DNA of 64,000 nt from Colias croceus (lineage: Eukaryota; Arthropoda; Insecta; Lepidoptera; Pieridae). The stretch covers positions 5,944,001 through 6,008,000 of the forward strand of contig NC_059555.1 of assembly GCF_905220415.1 (NCBI RefSeq), read 5' to 3'. The notes beneath the pieces were generated by a model, which worked only from the letters and a program-made list of their open reading frames with translations, was not told the DNA's origin and ran no database searches. A program made the position numbers and the translations under genes. Below are positions 36,347-50,110 of this stretch, in pieces. How positions within the stretch are numbered: position 1 is the stretch's first letter; the number at the start of each line of letters is the position of its first letter.

Positions 36347-39300
36347 TCAAGTAATCAATTTGCCGCAGTATAATTAGAAACGTATGCTAACAGAACAGTA
36401 TTACTTATAAATATCTATTAATAACTCAGTATTACGAAATATCCCTATACCGTTTTTCACTGAAATATAATATGCCCTTTGGAGTGGACCTGTGAAGGGA
36501 TATCGATTTACAGTTCGTAGTAATTGTATTAATTATTATGCTTCGGAGATATTTACATCAGTTTCACTTGTCAGTTCATATTATTCGTCATTATAGCACC
36601 AATGTAGCATATAATGTGAAACGTGTTATTCATTTTTTAACGATAATAATTATATAAAAATATAGTTGAATAGTATTTGTTAATCAACTTATATTAGAAA
36701 GAATATTTGGGAGTCATGTGGTGTGGGTTTTGAAGAAAAATGTATCCTATTATTATTTATTTTAAATGTACGTAATATCTTTGAAAACAATGTAGTATAA
36801 AAAATATAATTATAAAATTATCATGCAAACGATATTCAATCGTATGAAAAGAGAATAATTAAAACTCTATATTCTAAAATCTAATAACCTAAAACCAACA
36901 TTCATCCAACCATTACAACCATCTCAAAGGAAATACAGCTATAAATCTAATAAGATAATTAAACACCTTTTATTTGCGTTTAATTAAGCGAAGCAACTCA
37001 ATTTAAACACTAAAAACGGGCACTGGTTTAAGCGTTTAATTACGTTCTCGATAAACCTCTAGCCCACATACGCTAACACCTACATTAGGATAGCATATAC
37101 AGTATCGTTTATGCATGCTGCCTTAAGCCTTGTGTGTACGACCAGTGATACAACTGGTCGGGCTTCTATATCCCACTAATGTTATGAATGCAAAAGTATT
37201 TAAGAATTAATGAAAACTTTGTAACTCTTTTACGCGAACATTACTGAACGGATTTTGATGATATTTGGCAGTGATGTAGTTTTTGTACCAGAACAAAAAA
37301 TAGCTATAGATTAGTAGTTAAACGTATACTTGCATTTTCTATATGGTACGTCTAATTATATTACTTTATCTATTATTTTTGTATTTCATGGAGCAAAAGA
37401 TAGAACTCTCTTGTCAAATATTAATGGTCATTTATTTCTCTATTTCACGAAGAGTTTTAAGTAATTGTTTAGTACAAGAATATTTCATGCATCTCAAGAA
37501 TGTAAAAAGTCTTTATGCGTTAAAACATCACGCTACCTAGACCTAGTTACCATACATTCGAGAACATTCTTTTCCGGTCGATTCTTCTTTACATAGACTA
37601 ATAGACTATGCTATACATTAGCGACACGACCATGCATTAGGTACCTACTTTTGTTTAGACGGAAAATATTTAAGGCTATGGCTTTGGTAGTGCAAATATC
37701 CTATCTCTATTTTTATATATTTCATTTTAATTACGCTTCTGTAATACAAGTGGAGCTTTTATAAAACCCAACCAGAGTTAGTTAACATTTTTTTTACAAA
37801 TTCTATTAAAAGTTCAATATATTTTTAACACAATAAAAATGCGGCAGATAGAAATTCTATAAATCGTTTTGATAAAAGCGACGGTCGTCATCAATATTGG
37901 CCGTGACGTAGTTTTCTAGTTTAAAACAATAAACTAAACACGAACTGACTGAAATCACCTGAAATGTTCACCTTAAATTATATATGAGAGTTTCGTAAAT
38001 GTCTTAAAGTACGTCAGCCTTAGACGGTAATGGCTCTTACTTATTAAAGCCGGAATTCGTTACTGCTGGTTCTATGCCAAGTTTTTACCTGAAACACACG
38101 TTAAAAGGGAATTTGATATTCATGTTATTAACATTAGATTTTCAACTGCGAACTAATGAATGAGGTTATTTCCCGCGTGACGTCATTGGAACTTTGTAAA
38201 ATTTATAGTCATTTTCTGGGAATTTATGTTGGTTGAACTTTATTAAGTATATATTATAGTGTTTTCATGTGAGAATTACACATTAAGAAACATTATAAAT
38301 ATGATTGTGACCAAGTTATTAATGTGCTCTAAAGGTTGGTAATTAATATAAATTATAAAGTACATAGTAAATAAATCGCAAAAATTTAAACCTGTTAAGA
38401 AAAAGAATTAATTAGTCGTTGTAGTTCGTTGTGAAAGCATTTACAGAAACAGTTTACAATACTTACACTCTACAAACAAACGTACATTTTGTTATTTTTA
38501 ACATATTATATACAAACCACTATTCAAAACCAACATTCTCTTACAAAAACTACAGTAGCAGTGGCCATTATCTATCTCAATAAAAAGGTGCCGTGATGAG
38601 GCAATCAATAAAACCTTACGTCATCATTTAGGCTTCGTACAGAAAGGTCATTAAGTCTGATACGGAGATCTACTTTGTCATGTTTTGATTGATGTTACCT
38701 AAACTGCGATAAGGGCGTCTAATCAATGATCCTCCATACGTTTTAGGGTGATGAAACCTGCATTTATTTGGTATAGTTAGTTTTAATATTATTTGGCTAT
38801 GATTTATTCATTAATTTATGTTTGTTTGTGACAGTTTTCGCACAAAAATACAGAAAGAGTTAAGTGTATTTTGTTTAAATTTCTATAAACTAAATCAATC
38901 ATTATATGGAAAGCGATCATATTTCTTCAATTATCAACAATATAGATACTTAACTACTAACTCATTTATCATATTACACAAATTTCTATATTAATCCCAT
39001 TCGTTGATAATTCCATCATTACTTATATTCTATCTTTATTTTACTCATCTATGAGATATGAGCAGCAGGATATAGGAGTATATGAATCAGTTAATCATTT
39101 TCCTCAACCCACTTATAGAACTCCAATAAAAATAGCTTGTATTATGGCGTAGTTATCTACGACAAGGACAGCTTCAAGAAAAGAGCGTTCTCTTAAAGAC
39201 CAACAACGTATCTCCCAACAACGTATCCCCTAGCCTCGAGGACCTGTGTACTCATGGGCTACGACGATCGTTCGATTTTTCCACTTTATAAACTGAAACA

Positions 39301-40203
39301 CAAACATTATTTAATCGAATAGAATTGCTCGGTTTTGAATCTTCAAAATACATGTAATTTAATTATTCACCATCAATTCGCAAAGCACTTTCTACACAAA
39401 AGAGGAAGCAATAAACTCTGTACTTTTATTTCTGAAATTATATATCTTTAATTTTAAAATAGTAATGATAGAAAAAAGTTCTTCATTTGTTCCTTCAAAA
39501 ATATACCACATTTAATATTTTATATTCCTAAAATTTCCTTTCAGATCAGAGCTGAGACCATCAAGTTTCTGTTATAATGGGAACTTTCACATCGTATAAA
39601 ACTTGAACAAAGCTTTTATGTATACTTTTTTATTGACGTTTGGTGTAGTGGAAAGTGATATGAGTGTAGGTTCCGTTTGGATTACTGAAAAAATATAACT
39701 TAATGTGAAACAAATAATTTTTATGAATATGCATAATTTAAAATGTTTTCTTCAATAAGGACGATGAACTTAAAGCTTAAAGCAATAACTTGCATTCATA
39801 TATCGTGAAAATATTTTACATATATTCTCGATAACATAAGGACTTAACAAATGTGTCAAATATTGTTGTAAACTACAGAACATTCATCTATTTATATTTC
39901 TACGTACAAAACAAATATCAAAACATAGTTTGGTAGCAAAACCTATCACACAAAAAGCGGAACGTTGAAAAACTCTATCATCTCGACATCTCATAGCTTG
40001 TGCCGTTATAATAACAGTACCAGATACAGGAACGAGTGATGGATGCTAACATATTTACTTTCAAAGGTTATGGATACACGGAATTTCCACGCTTTTCCGT
40101 AGCCACGCAGTACTGTAACGGTCTGTATTCATATTTGATGTGAAATGATGATATAAGCCTTGGACATTGCAACTTATTTATAGCTTCGTTATATCACAAT
40201 ATA
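36347..40203. other. 3.9 kb with only a repeat fragment
   Basis: AT-rich. A family A-like fragment lies near 37165-37300 (CTAATGTTATGAATGCAAAA, ACTGAACGGATTTTGATGAT). Nothing else is supported. Confidence 0.5.
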
Positions 40204-40393
40204 CAGATACAACTAGTAGGGAAACTTCATACAATACGTTCGAAATTGAACACGCACACGAGCAAGCGTGTTGACGTAAGGGTATTAGCACAATCGACAG
40301 ATATAAAAATATTATACTCATAAACACGCTTGCTTGTGCGTGAGCTATTTCGAACGTTTTATATATATAAAGTTTTCCTACTGGTTGTATCTG
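40204..40393. mobile_element. Foldback MITE with ~70-bp imperfect inverted repeats
   Basis: The left arm runs CAGATACAACTAGTAGGGAA ... ACGTTCGAAATTGAACACGC ... GAGCAAGCGTGTT. The right arm is its diverged complement (AACACGCTTGCTTGTGCGTG, TTTCGAACGTTTTA, TTTTCCTACTGGTTGTATCT). The loop is about 50 bp. Pairing may extend further out (CACAATAT versus ATTGTG). No target duplication is certain and no coding sequence is present. Confidence 0.7.
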
Positions 40394-41544
40394 TTATCTA
40401 TATTTGTATTGTGGTTATATATTTTGTACGAATTAAAATATGTGACACAAAGTGTTGGCTGTTTGTGGAAATAAATCTTATAATTATTAAGCGTTTTAGG
40501 TAACTACTAAATAACCTGAAATAGTAAATTTACCTTAAAATGTTACGCTCGTAAGCTTGCTTTGAGGGACTAAGCTACGGGGGATTATTTCGTGAAATGT
40601 GATTATGAATTTAAATTGCTGGTACAATCGTAAAATGTAATTTTAGCAAGTTAATTATTTTATACCTTTTTCTTTGTTTCACCAATTAAATCAATATGTC
40701 AAAAGCTTGCGAACAAATTTGTTATTTTTCAAAAAGTGAACAATTTCTTAAGTTATGAAACTTTATAAATATTAAATATTAAAGCTGGAACTTTATAGTG
40801 TTACAAAGTTTATTAGATGAAGGTGACAAAGTTGAAATGGTTGTCTTATAATAGTTACATATTTTTGTAGGATAGTTTTAAGAACTGCTCAAATTATAAC
40901 TATATTCATATGCAGTAATATTTATGAAAAGCAACGATTATCATCAGTCTACGACTACATATCTAACGGAAACATATTAACAAAACATTCTACTAAGCTT
41001 CTACTACATTCACTGACACGTCTACAAAAAAGCTGTCGAGTCCAATAATGTTAGACATGTTAGTAAAGTAAAACAAGAGTACATACTGTGCAAAATTATT
41101 AGGGTAAATGGGGACCATTAGCATGTAGGTACTGAACGCCCTTAATGCACTGTTTGAGAGCGTTTTAATGCAATTACATCACTTGTTTAGTACATTAAGT
41201 ACATGTATATACGACATAAAATACCTACACTTAGCTATTATTAATTGGATTTGATACTTTGTAGGTAACTCGAGTGTTATTTAAGGTGGTGTATTAATTT
41301 AATAAGTAGCAAAGCTTACAACATTTCAGCGTAGGAAGGGAAAATATTAGACGTCAATGAAACTGGGTGTAAAAGATAATGATAAAATTATTATGGGCCT
41401 GATATTAGACCCTGATTTATTTATAGTGAGAAATTTCGCAAGCTCACCGCAATAATCGAATTCTTATAGTATTACTTGGACATGTAATAATTGTTTTATC
41501 TTTGAGTTATTCAAGAACTACAAGTGTAACTTGTCAACTAGAAA
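40394..41544. other. No feature recognised
   Basis: AT-rich without supported features. Confidence 0.5.
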
Positions 41545-41745
41545 CAATATGATAGTGAAGTCCCATGTCCCCTAGTGGGGTAAGGGGCAGATGCATTATA
41601 CATCTGTTTCACTGATCGATTTTCTTTAGGGACAAGTAGGTGATCAGCCTTCTGTATCCTGCCAGACCGAGACATTTTTTTTTTCATCGTCTTCACCGGA
41701 AATCGAACCCAGGACCACTGTACCAAGGAGGCGGTCAGAAACATG
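41545..41745 (-). mobile_element. tRNA-derived SINE, copy 2
   Basis: Reverse complement of the SINE at 21664: TGTCCCCTAGTGGGGTAAGG, ATACATCTGTTTCACTGATC, AGGTGATCAGCCTTCTGTAT, then the B-box complement AATCGAACCCAGG (41701-41713) and the A-box complement ACCACTGTACCAAGGAGGC. The head is better preserved than in copy 1. Confidence 0.8.
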
Positions 41746-42206
41746 ATAGTAGATATGAAATGTTTATTAATTTTAACTTCCGTTTATTCCGTCCCTTTAC
41801 ACCACATGGGATTTAACAAGCCCCATTAAAGTTAAATTATCCTTATATATTCCGACCCGAACACTAATTATATTATAAACTGCCGCTATTAGCATAATCT
41901 CAAGTTTAAAGGACATTAAAACGAAGAATTTATTAACTTCGGACGGACTGCGAATTTTATGTCCCATGTTCAAGTTATTGCAACATACAGTTCATGTGAT
42001 AAAGTGATATCGTCAAATTAAGCATATTGTTTATGGACCTCTACCGTGTATTCTTATCTATACAATATGCCATTGCCATCTCATCTATACATATAATAAA
42101 ATCGTAGGAAAGTCAAAACTCTGTATTGAATATTTTTAAAAGAATACTAATTGGGATGTGATCGATAATATATTATTATATTGAAGCCATAAATATAGTT
42201 TTTAGA
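41746..42206. other. No feature recognised
   Basis: AT-rich without supported features. Confidence 0.5.
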
Positions 42207-42403
42207 ATTTTTGTCTGTTTGCCTGTACGTATGTCCGAGCTAAACTCAAAAACTACTGCTTGGATATTCAAATTTGGTACAGAGATAGCTTGAGATCTGA
42301 GGAAGGACATAGAATAGGTTTCATCACGGAAATCCCACGGGAACGGGAACTATGCGGGTTTTTCTTTTACTACGCGGGCGAAGCCGCTAGCGGAAAGCTA
42401 GTA
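42207..42403 (+). repeat. Interspersed repeat family A copy
   Basis: TTTGTCTGTTTGCCTGTACG head, AATTTGGTACAGAGATAG, GGAAATCCCACGGGAACGGG, and tail GCGGGCGAAGCCGCTAGCGG then AAAGCTAGTA. Confidence 0.8.
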
Positions 42404-43650
42404 AATATTTAAATAATACAATAATTATATACCTACAACATACATTCACAATTCGTAAAATATGTCTTGAATTTCTTATTTAATATATTTTATTTTATTA
42501 AAATAATGCGTTAGTAAAAGAGCAGCATGAAACTCCAAGTCATCTTTTTCTGTCCATTTCTTTAATATGAAAAATATAAGATAACTTTGAACATCCTTTG
42601 TACGGCGGAACGAAACTTAAAACATTTCTTCTTCAACAAGGCTCCTTTTAGATATGCTTTTGAATCGTATTATTTAATTTAATGACTATACCAAGATAAG
42701 GAATATATGCAGTTCTTTATAATGGAATAAATAACGCCTAAAACAAACAATATTAGGTATTGTTGCTTAAAAGTAGTATTAAGAATAATGTTAGGTATAT
42801 TAATTCATGGTTGATAATATTCACTGTTGTATCTGTTACTATATAATATAAACAATTTTTATTAAAAACTATCTGAAGAAAATATATCTACTCCTATGGA
42901 ACCGTCTAGTTCGTATAATCTTTTGAAACAAAAGAAAATTTTGAAAACAATTTAACAGTCGGCTGAGAACACAGAAAACAGTAGAACATACACATCTTCT
43001 TTTTTGAAGTTAAAAATATAAAGAGCCTATTACACACTCTGTTAAACTTGTTCAAGATAAACTAGAAAGATATTATATTCTAATCTCTTGCTTCCAACAA
43101 TCGAGTGATGTTGATATCCTCGAGCGCTTCCGCCTGTGTATGACACGTTCATTTTATTTTCATATTACGTAAAACGCTTGTCTAGAAAAAATAGTATAAA
43201 TATTATTAGTGTATAAAAATTATCTGATATACATTATTGTCTTACATGATACAGGTAGAGTTGTGCTCGATCGCTTACTTTGTTATTTAGTGCAATAAAA
43301 TATTAATTTTAACACCGATCAAAATCATCTCATACAGTAAAAATAAAAAGAATCTTTGCAAAACAAGTTCATACTCCATTTTTCAAATTTTAATTAAAAA
43401 CAATCTATAATTTCAAGTTTCAATCATTCCTTTTAAAAATAATATATTTCTTAAGAAGACAACAATAAAGACATTTGTATCTCTACTAAATATTTCACGT
43501 ATCACTGACCCTTGCGAAGATCATAAAACGAAACTGAACAAACTTCGCAGACAGTACAATCGAACAAAACAATAAAATCGTGACCAATAGTAACTGTGTT
43601 CAATTAACGTGGAAACTGGCGCCTAACGAGCCACTGTACATCGACCCAAA
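42404..43650. other. No feature recognised
   Basis: AT-rich without supported features. Confidence 0.5.
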
Positions 43651-44200
43651 CATAGATATATGCTACTAGCTAATCCAAAACTACGACTACTCAAAAGGAT
43701 CTTTATCTTACATTGATGCAGAAGGACGATCAAATAAATAAATATTTTTGAATTCAAAGCGATAGTTTCTAAAATTACTTCAATGAAACAAACTTTTCTA
43801 CAACTTTGCATCAAACCAAAAACATAGATATATGCTACTAGCTGAACCAAGACTACGACTACTCAAAATCATCTTTTTCTTGTATTGATTGACTCTCCAA
43901 TTGGTAGCAGCGTGAATTTAATAGCATATAAAAAATGTATCAATTAACCTAGTCGTTTCTGAGATAACTTCAATGAAAGAAACGAACTCTGCAGCTATAT
44001 AACAACTTTGCAGACTTAAGAACATAGATATCTAAGCTATCCATCCAACTTTGTCTGCATTCTAAAATAATAATTTTTAATTTCATTGATGCAACGCTCG
44101 TGTTGGTGAAAGTATAATATCATAATTTAACTTATAAGTCTCGATAAATAAAATTCAGTAGCTTTTGAGATCGGTGCCTTGAACCTAGCAAACAATGTAT
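43651..44200. repeat. Three-unit diverged tandem array (~172-200 bp units)
   Basis: CATAGATATATGCTACTAGC starts units at 43651 and 43823; a diverged CATAGATATCTAAGCTATCC starts a third at 44023. Units 1 and 2 share ACTACGACTACTCAAAA and ACTTCAATGAAA; units 2 and 3 share less. The tail of unit 2 (AACTCTGCAGCTATATAA) is like the family B tail. Confidence 0.65.
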
Positions 44201-44206
44201 TATTTA

Positions 44207-44412
44207 GGCTGGTTGCAGAGCTTGACCGACCATCAGTGCGTACGTTAGTCGCGCTTGTCATATGTAAGGGAATTCATAAAACCGTTCATAGCTAGACCGA
44301 CCATACGCACGCGTATTGTCATGCGCATTAGTATCATAGTCATACAATTGTTGATGCGTATCGTCAGGACCGACGGTACGCACTGACGGTCGGTCAAGCT
44401 CTGCAACCAGCC
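44207..44412. mobile_element. Harbinger-like MITE, 206 bp
   Basis: Terminal inverted repeats of about 37 bp (GGCTGGTTGCAGAGCTTGAC, then CGACCATCAGTGCGTAC against CGACCGTCAGTGCGTAC) with one mismatch, flanked by TTA on both sides (44204-44206, 44413-44415). The TTA target duplication and GG-starting ends fit PIF/Harbinger. An internal partial repeat of the end (GACCGACCATACGCACGCG) lies near 44310. It is non-autonomous. Confidence 0.8.
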
Positions 44413-47400
44413 TTATAACCATCTACAAATACATAAAAACAAACTTAACCACTAACACATTTATTTTTATCATTTCGTACATTTAGCCTTCGTGAATTAA
44501 ATCAGAACATTTTTCAGAAATATCTTTCTTCGATCATCTCAAACTAAAATGTATTTAAGCCAAAGTTATCCCGTCTTCGTATAAAACGAGAATTTTCTTG
44601 CATGAAAATTAAGAACTTAAAATGGACATTTAAAATTAAAATGCACTTTGGAGATGAAATTACGTTTGCACACCATTTATCAGACGGTTTTAAAAGTCAT
44701 TTATTTAATATTCAAAGAGATGAATGCTTTAAAATTTCACATGAATACAAATAACATATTAGTTTGATAATAAATTGTGGTTTGTTGATATTTGAAAAGT
44801 TTATGTGAAAAATAATAAAGCTATACTCATAAAATTTGTATCAAACAACAATACTATTAAAATTATAATGGGAATTAAGAGGATATGTGAGTGTGTATTC
44901 TAATAGAACATATTATTAAGAACTTTCTATATGTAGTTTTAAAAAGAACTATTCATCGCAAAATATTGCAACGATGAATAGTTTGTTTCAAAGTGAATAA
45001 AATAAATTATAATATATTTAAATTGGCACTTCGCTGACATTTTAGATTCAGCGCATCGAGAGTTGCCATTTGAAAAAAAGAAGAAGAAGAACTTTACAGC
45101 GTTTTGAATTAATGAATAAAAGAATATCGTCGTACTTTGAAATCACAGAAAATTTATTTTATCTATAGATACGAATACGGACAAATTCTAGCCCTAAAAG
45201 GGACACACCTTCTAATGTGTTTTGCAACTATGTATTAACAAATATAAAACATGGCTAATACCAAAATAGAGATAAATATTTGTCAATTAATAGATCCATT
45301 AGCTTCGACTACAATTTATTTATACATAGTGTTAACATATTATGTGTAGGTACATTCACAATGCAAATAAATACAGCACAGCATATTTAATAATATTAAT
45401 TAGAGATCAAATGTTAAAATATATTTTTATGTATGCTACCAGTATGAAACTGAGATACTTACAGTTTGAATATTTTCTGGTTTACGCTGATATGAACAAA
45501 ACATAACATAAGGTTTTATTGTTGCAGGCCTTTTTCCCAATTGCCAATTATTGCTATGGTAATTGGTGTATGTATAATTTTGTTTTATATAACATTCTTT
45601 TTGATTTCCAACATAATATATCACGATTGTCGGCCTTCAAGAGATACATGAGAAAATTAATATGAAATGCATTGTAGTACGATTTTTTCATGATTAGATA
45701 CTACACAACTTTATAGTACCTACGTATAACTAAATTGTATATATTCCTGGATCTTATCCGTCTATCCGTATATATATTTAAAATATATACAAAATAATAA
45801 ACTTAACCATTTACATTTAAGTCTTAAGTACAATGAAGTTATAAGTTCCCATTGAAAGCATTCCTGAATTCATGTGGCGAGACCATCCTTGCCTTGCGGT
45901 TGAAATAAAAGCGAAATGATGTCATCAACGTCACATCCTCACGGGTCCCTTCATAGCCGTTTGTTAAGTACTCAAATTGTCATTTGTTACGTAAATTGTT
46001 ATTTGTTACGTAAAGTGTTATATTACTACACCATTATTTTACATAAGGACACCTGGAATGTAGTACGCTGAATTAATTAAAGGTGTGAAATTTCAAGTGT
46101 TATGTGAAATTTAGACTGAAGTGTGTTTATGTGTAATATACTACGTGGGCGGAGGAGCGTGACATCCCTAGATATAAAGGATTAATATATTGCTTATGTG
46201 GACTTTAGTGATATTATATTCTGAAGCTGGATTAAACGAAGCATGCAGGATTACACTATTTTAGAAAGCGATTATTTTTAGTTAAGGTGAAGCGTATGAC
46301 GCGGAATTCATTGCAGGTCGGAGATTGGAGAAGTATTTTAATATATCTAATTTATACGCATCTAGATGTTGTCTGTACGTAGTGTTAGTATTAACTATTA
46401 AGATAAAGATAAGATTATTGGAACTTATTATTAGCTAAAACTTTACTTAATTTGCTGACCTATCAAGGCAATACTGATATATCAGTTCACAAAGTTTTAA
46501 TTTTTTTATGGATCCTACAACGAAAATATCCAAGATAATATTATGACTTTTATAACTACGTAAAAAACACCCACGTTTTATCATTTAATGTACATGGACA
46601 AATATAAATCATCTGAAATCCATTATATAAATGCTTACGTATCAGAAAGTCGTTATTCAAAAGATTGTTTGTGTCCTAACATTGCGTAAACATTCCAAGT
46701 AGTAGTTCCATTTGGCAAATGGCGAAATTGTCGCGTATACCATTACGCGGAGAGTCTTTCATTTTCATTTGCGAAGCTAAAATCTGTCAGACATCATTTA
46801 CCGTAAATAAAGGTACTGAAGGGTTAGTAGTTTAGTAATGTGTGTTTTAGATAATTGTAGGTTACCTTTTATACAAATAAAGATTGAAAGTTTACATAAA
46901 TTTTCACTTTGTAGGTGGTAAAAGATTGAGACAGTTCATCTTCAATAAATAGTTTTAATGTTTTTAAATTTTGATGGAATATATTTAATGGAATTTTTCC
47001 TTATCTAGTTTCATCATTGTTATTTCATATACCTTGTCCCATTTTTCATAATTCACAGAATTTCCATTCAAATTCTTTGTACCCTTTTTTACCAGAATTT
47101 TTAGAATTTTTATACAGGATATATTACTTAATGTGTATAAAAGAGGATTTCATGACAACTTCGATGAAAATTTAATTTTGTTAGGATGTTTTTATCCTAA
47201 CCAAAATATAAAATAGTCTCTATTTCTAGACGTAATGAGACTATTGGACCGCATAACATAGACCTGAATACCTTCACAAAAACAACCTAAAGGCTTAACC
47301 ACCAGCCTACACAGTGGTTTACGTAGGTAGAAGGACTCTGTTTTTGAGTAAAATATAAAATGAAAGTACCTATTTTTAGACATATTCAAACCTTTTCTTG

Positions 47401-48570
47401 AAAAGTTCTATAATGATTTTCCATTGGATACTACAAAATTTTAATAATTTACTAAACAAAAATATGCCAAAACGAATAATATCGCGTCAAATTGAAGCTT
47501 TTTTCAAACCGTTTATTTGCTTGCGAATTTCGGGACTTAATATTCCCCAAACGAACTTCATGAGACGAAAATTCGTTAAAATAAACCCGGAAAAATGAAA
47601 ATAATCCTGTCCTTTATCACATTTGCCGACATTGTGACTAGAATGAAATTCCTTTTTTACTCAAACCCGTAGAAATTCAATAAGACTGTTTGATAATATT
47701 TTTAATCAGTCTCAAAAAAATTATTTAAATAGTTTCCAAAGCGGTTGAACCACAAAATACAGATTAAAATAACTTGAAATGCAGGTATTTTTATTAGTTG
47801 AAATAGTAGGTATTAATTATTTTACTTGTTAGGAACGAAATAGTTGAACTTAGCTCTATTTCGTAGATTTATATTTTATACTTCAAAGAAATATGGTAAC
47901 TCATAAATCAGAGCCTTTATAACACCTTTTTAACCACTCTTATGTACGAAGTCGTGACAAAAAATAATCACTTCAGAGTAATATGGTCGAACGATCATTA
48001 TGATCATTTCTCTTCTTTTATTTCATAGCAAACAATACAACTGAAAATCTTTAGTTATATCCCACAGAACAAAGTAGGTACAGAGATGATTACTCACTCG
48101 TTAAAATCGATCAGTGAAAATGTTAAATGCATTCGAATTCCCGTAACAGAGGACTTTATTTTCACCGTTCTTTGTGGTTCTATGTATCCACTACTTGGAT
48201 TGTTTCGCATAAGTCTCTAGAGATATCCTAATTCAGATTTCAGAGTAGCGCTTTGCATGGCAACTTTTAAACTTGCTTCCGTCATCCGCTAGTGATTAAA
48301 CTTTTCTAGGTTTTATTTTCTATGATTACCGTTCTACGGTTCTCTAATAGCGACTACATTTTGTTTTTTTTATTTTTTATTAATCTGTTTCATAAATATA
48401 ATTCTCTTGCTTAATTATAAGAAAGAAAATGCAGATAAGAAAACATAATTTCAGGCTGGTAACAAAGAGCGCGTCTTGGAATCCACTTCATGTTTTAAAC
48501 ACAACTTTAATTATTAAAACCAATTAAATGGAATATTGCCGATATAAAAAGGACCCTATTAGATATTTAA
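44413..48570. other. 4.1 kb without a recognised feature
   Basis: AT-rich. Short frames near 45436-45624, 47192-47389 and 47398-47598 carry no domain. Confidence 0.5.
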
Positions 48571-48930
48571 ATATATGTTACAGTCAAAACCCTGAACCAG
48601 TCAATAACGTTATTGACCGGTAAAATCAGTTAATAAGGATATTGACTAAGGGCGTCGGTTAATATCCTTATTAACTGATTTTATCTGATTAAACCAGTTA
48701 ATAACGTTATTGACTAAGGGCATCGGTCAATATCCTTATTAACTGATTTTAAGTCGAGACATCTAGTCAATATAGGTTTTAACCGACGTGCCCAGTCAAA
48801 ACTCATAAAAAGTTAAGGACGTTATTGAAATTATACTAGAAAATCATTTAAAAAGGTTCATAAAACTTTTTAAAGTGCAATATTTAAGAGTTTTATGTTT
48901 TATTGCGGGATTGCGTTAGTTTCTGATTTG
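48571..48930. repeat. Left terminal inverted repeat of the foldback element (unique part)
   Basis: Contains the terminal CAGTCAAAACCCTGAACCAG, repeated CAGTTAATAA/GTTATTGAC modules, two TAAGGGCRTCGGT spacers, and an inner echo of the terminus (CAGTCAAAACTC at 48793). Such iterated palindromic modules could be protein-binding sites. Confidence 0.85.
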
Positions 48931-50110
48931 ATGGAGTGACCTGCAGGTGTACTTCGAAGACTGCTACTGGAACTAATAGACGAGTAGAGCTAGGTGTGCC
49001 GAGTTTGGGCTCGTTTTGTTAGTTACGTTGAGACCTTACCTCCTGACTTGATGGAGTGACCTGCAAGTGTACTTCGAAGACTGCTACTGGAACTAATAGA
49101 CGAGTAGAGCAAGGTGTGCCGAGTTTGGGCTCGTTTTGTTAGTTACGTTGAGACCTTACCTCCGGACTTGATGGAGTGACCTGCAGGTGTACTTCGAAGA
49201 CTGCTACTGGATACGAGTAGAGCTAGGTGTGCCGAGTTTGGGCTCGTTTTGTTAGTATGTTGAGACCTTACCTCCGGACTTGATGGAGTGACCTGCAGGT
49301 ACTAACAAAACGAGCCTAAACTCGGCACACCTAGCTCTACTCGTATAATAGTTCCAGTAGCAGTCTTCGAAGTACACCTGCAGGTCACTCCATCAAGTCT
49401 AGTAAGGTATCAACATTACTAACAAAACGTGCCCAATCTCGGCACACCTAGCTCTACTCGTCTATTAGTTCCAGTAGCAGTCTTCGAAGTACACCTGCAG
49501 GTCACTCCATCAAGTCCGGAGGAAAGGTCTCAACATAACTAACAAAACGAGCCTAAACTCACCACACCTAGCTCTACTCGTATAATAGTTCCAGTAGCAG
49601 TCTTCGAAATACACCGGCAGGTCACTCCATCAAGTCCGGAGGTAAGGTCTCAACATAACTTACAAAATGAGCCCAAACTCGCCACACCTAGCTCTACTCG
49701 TCTATTAGTTCCAGTAGCAGTCTTTGAAGTACACCTGCAGGTCACTCCATCAAGTCCGGAGGTAAGGTCTTGACATAACTAACAAAACGAGCCCAAACTC
49801 GGCACACCCAGCTCTACTCGTCTATTAGTTCCAGTAGCAGTCTTCGAAGTACACCTGCAGGTCACTCCATCAAGTCCGGAGGTAAGGTCTCGACATAACT
49901 AATAAAACGAGCCTAAACTCGGCATTCCTAGCTCTACTCGTCTATTAGTTCCAGTAGCAGTCTTCGAAGTACACCTGCAGGTCACTCCATCAAGTCAGGA
50001 GGTAAGGTCTCAACGTAACTAACAAAACGAGCCCAAACTCGGCACACCTAGCTCTACTCGTCTATTAGTTCCAGTAGCAGTCTTCGAAGTACACCTGCAG
50101 GTCACTCCAT
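48931..50110. repeat. ~120-bp satellite units in head-to-head opposed arrays
   Basis: Forward units start ATGGAGTGACCTGCAGGTGT at 48931, 49051 and 49171, with a fourth start at 49283. Orientation flips at about 49300. Reverse units end CAGGTCACTCCAT, beginning at 49381, 49498, 49618, 49738, 49858, 49978 and 50098, so most spacings are exactly 120. One forward unit lacks about 8 bp (no ACTAATAG). Units contain the palindromes ACCTGCAGGT and CTTCGAAG. Confidence 0.9.

Noticed and set aside
48931..50110. CRISPR-like array in the 120-bp repeats
   Set aside because: Units are contiguous tandem repeats without unique spacers, in a eukaryotic setting; this is satellite DNA.
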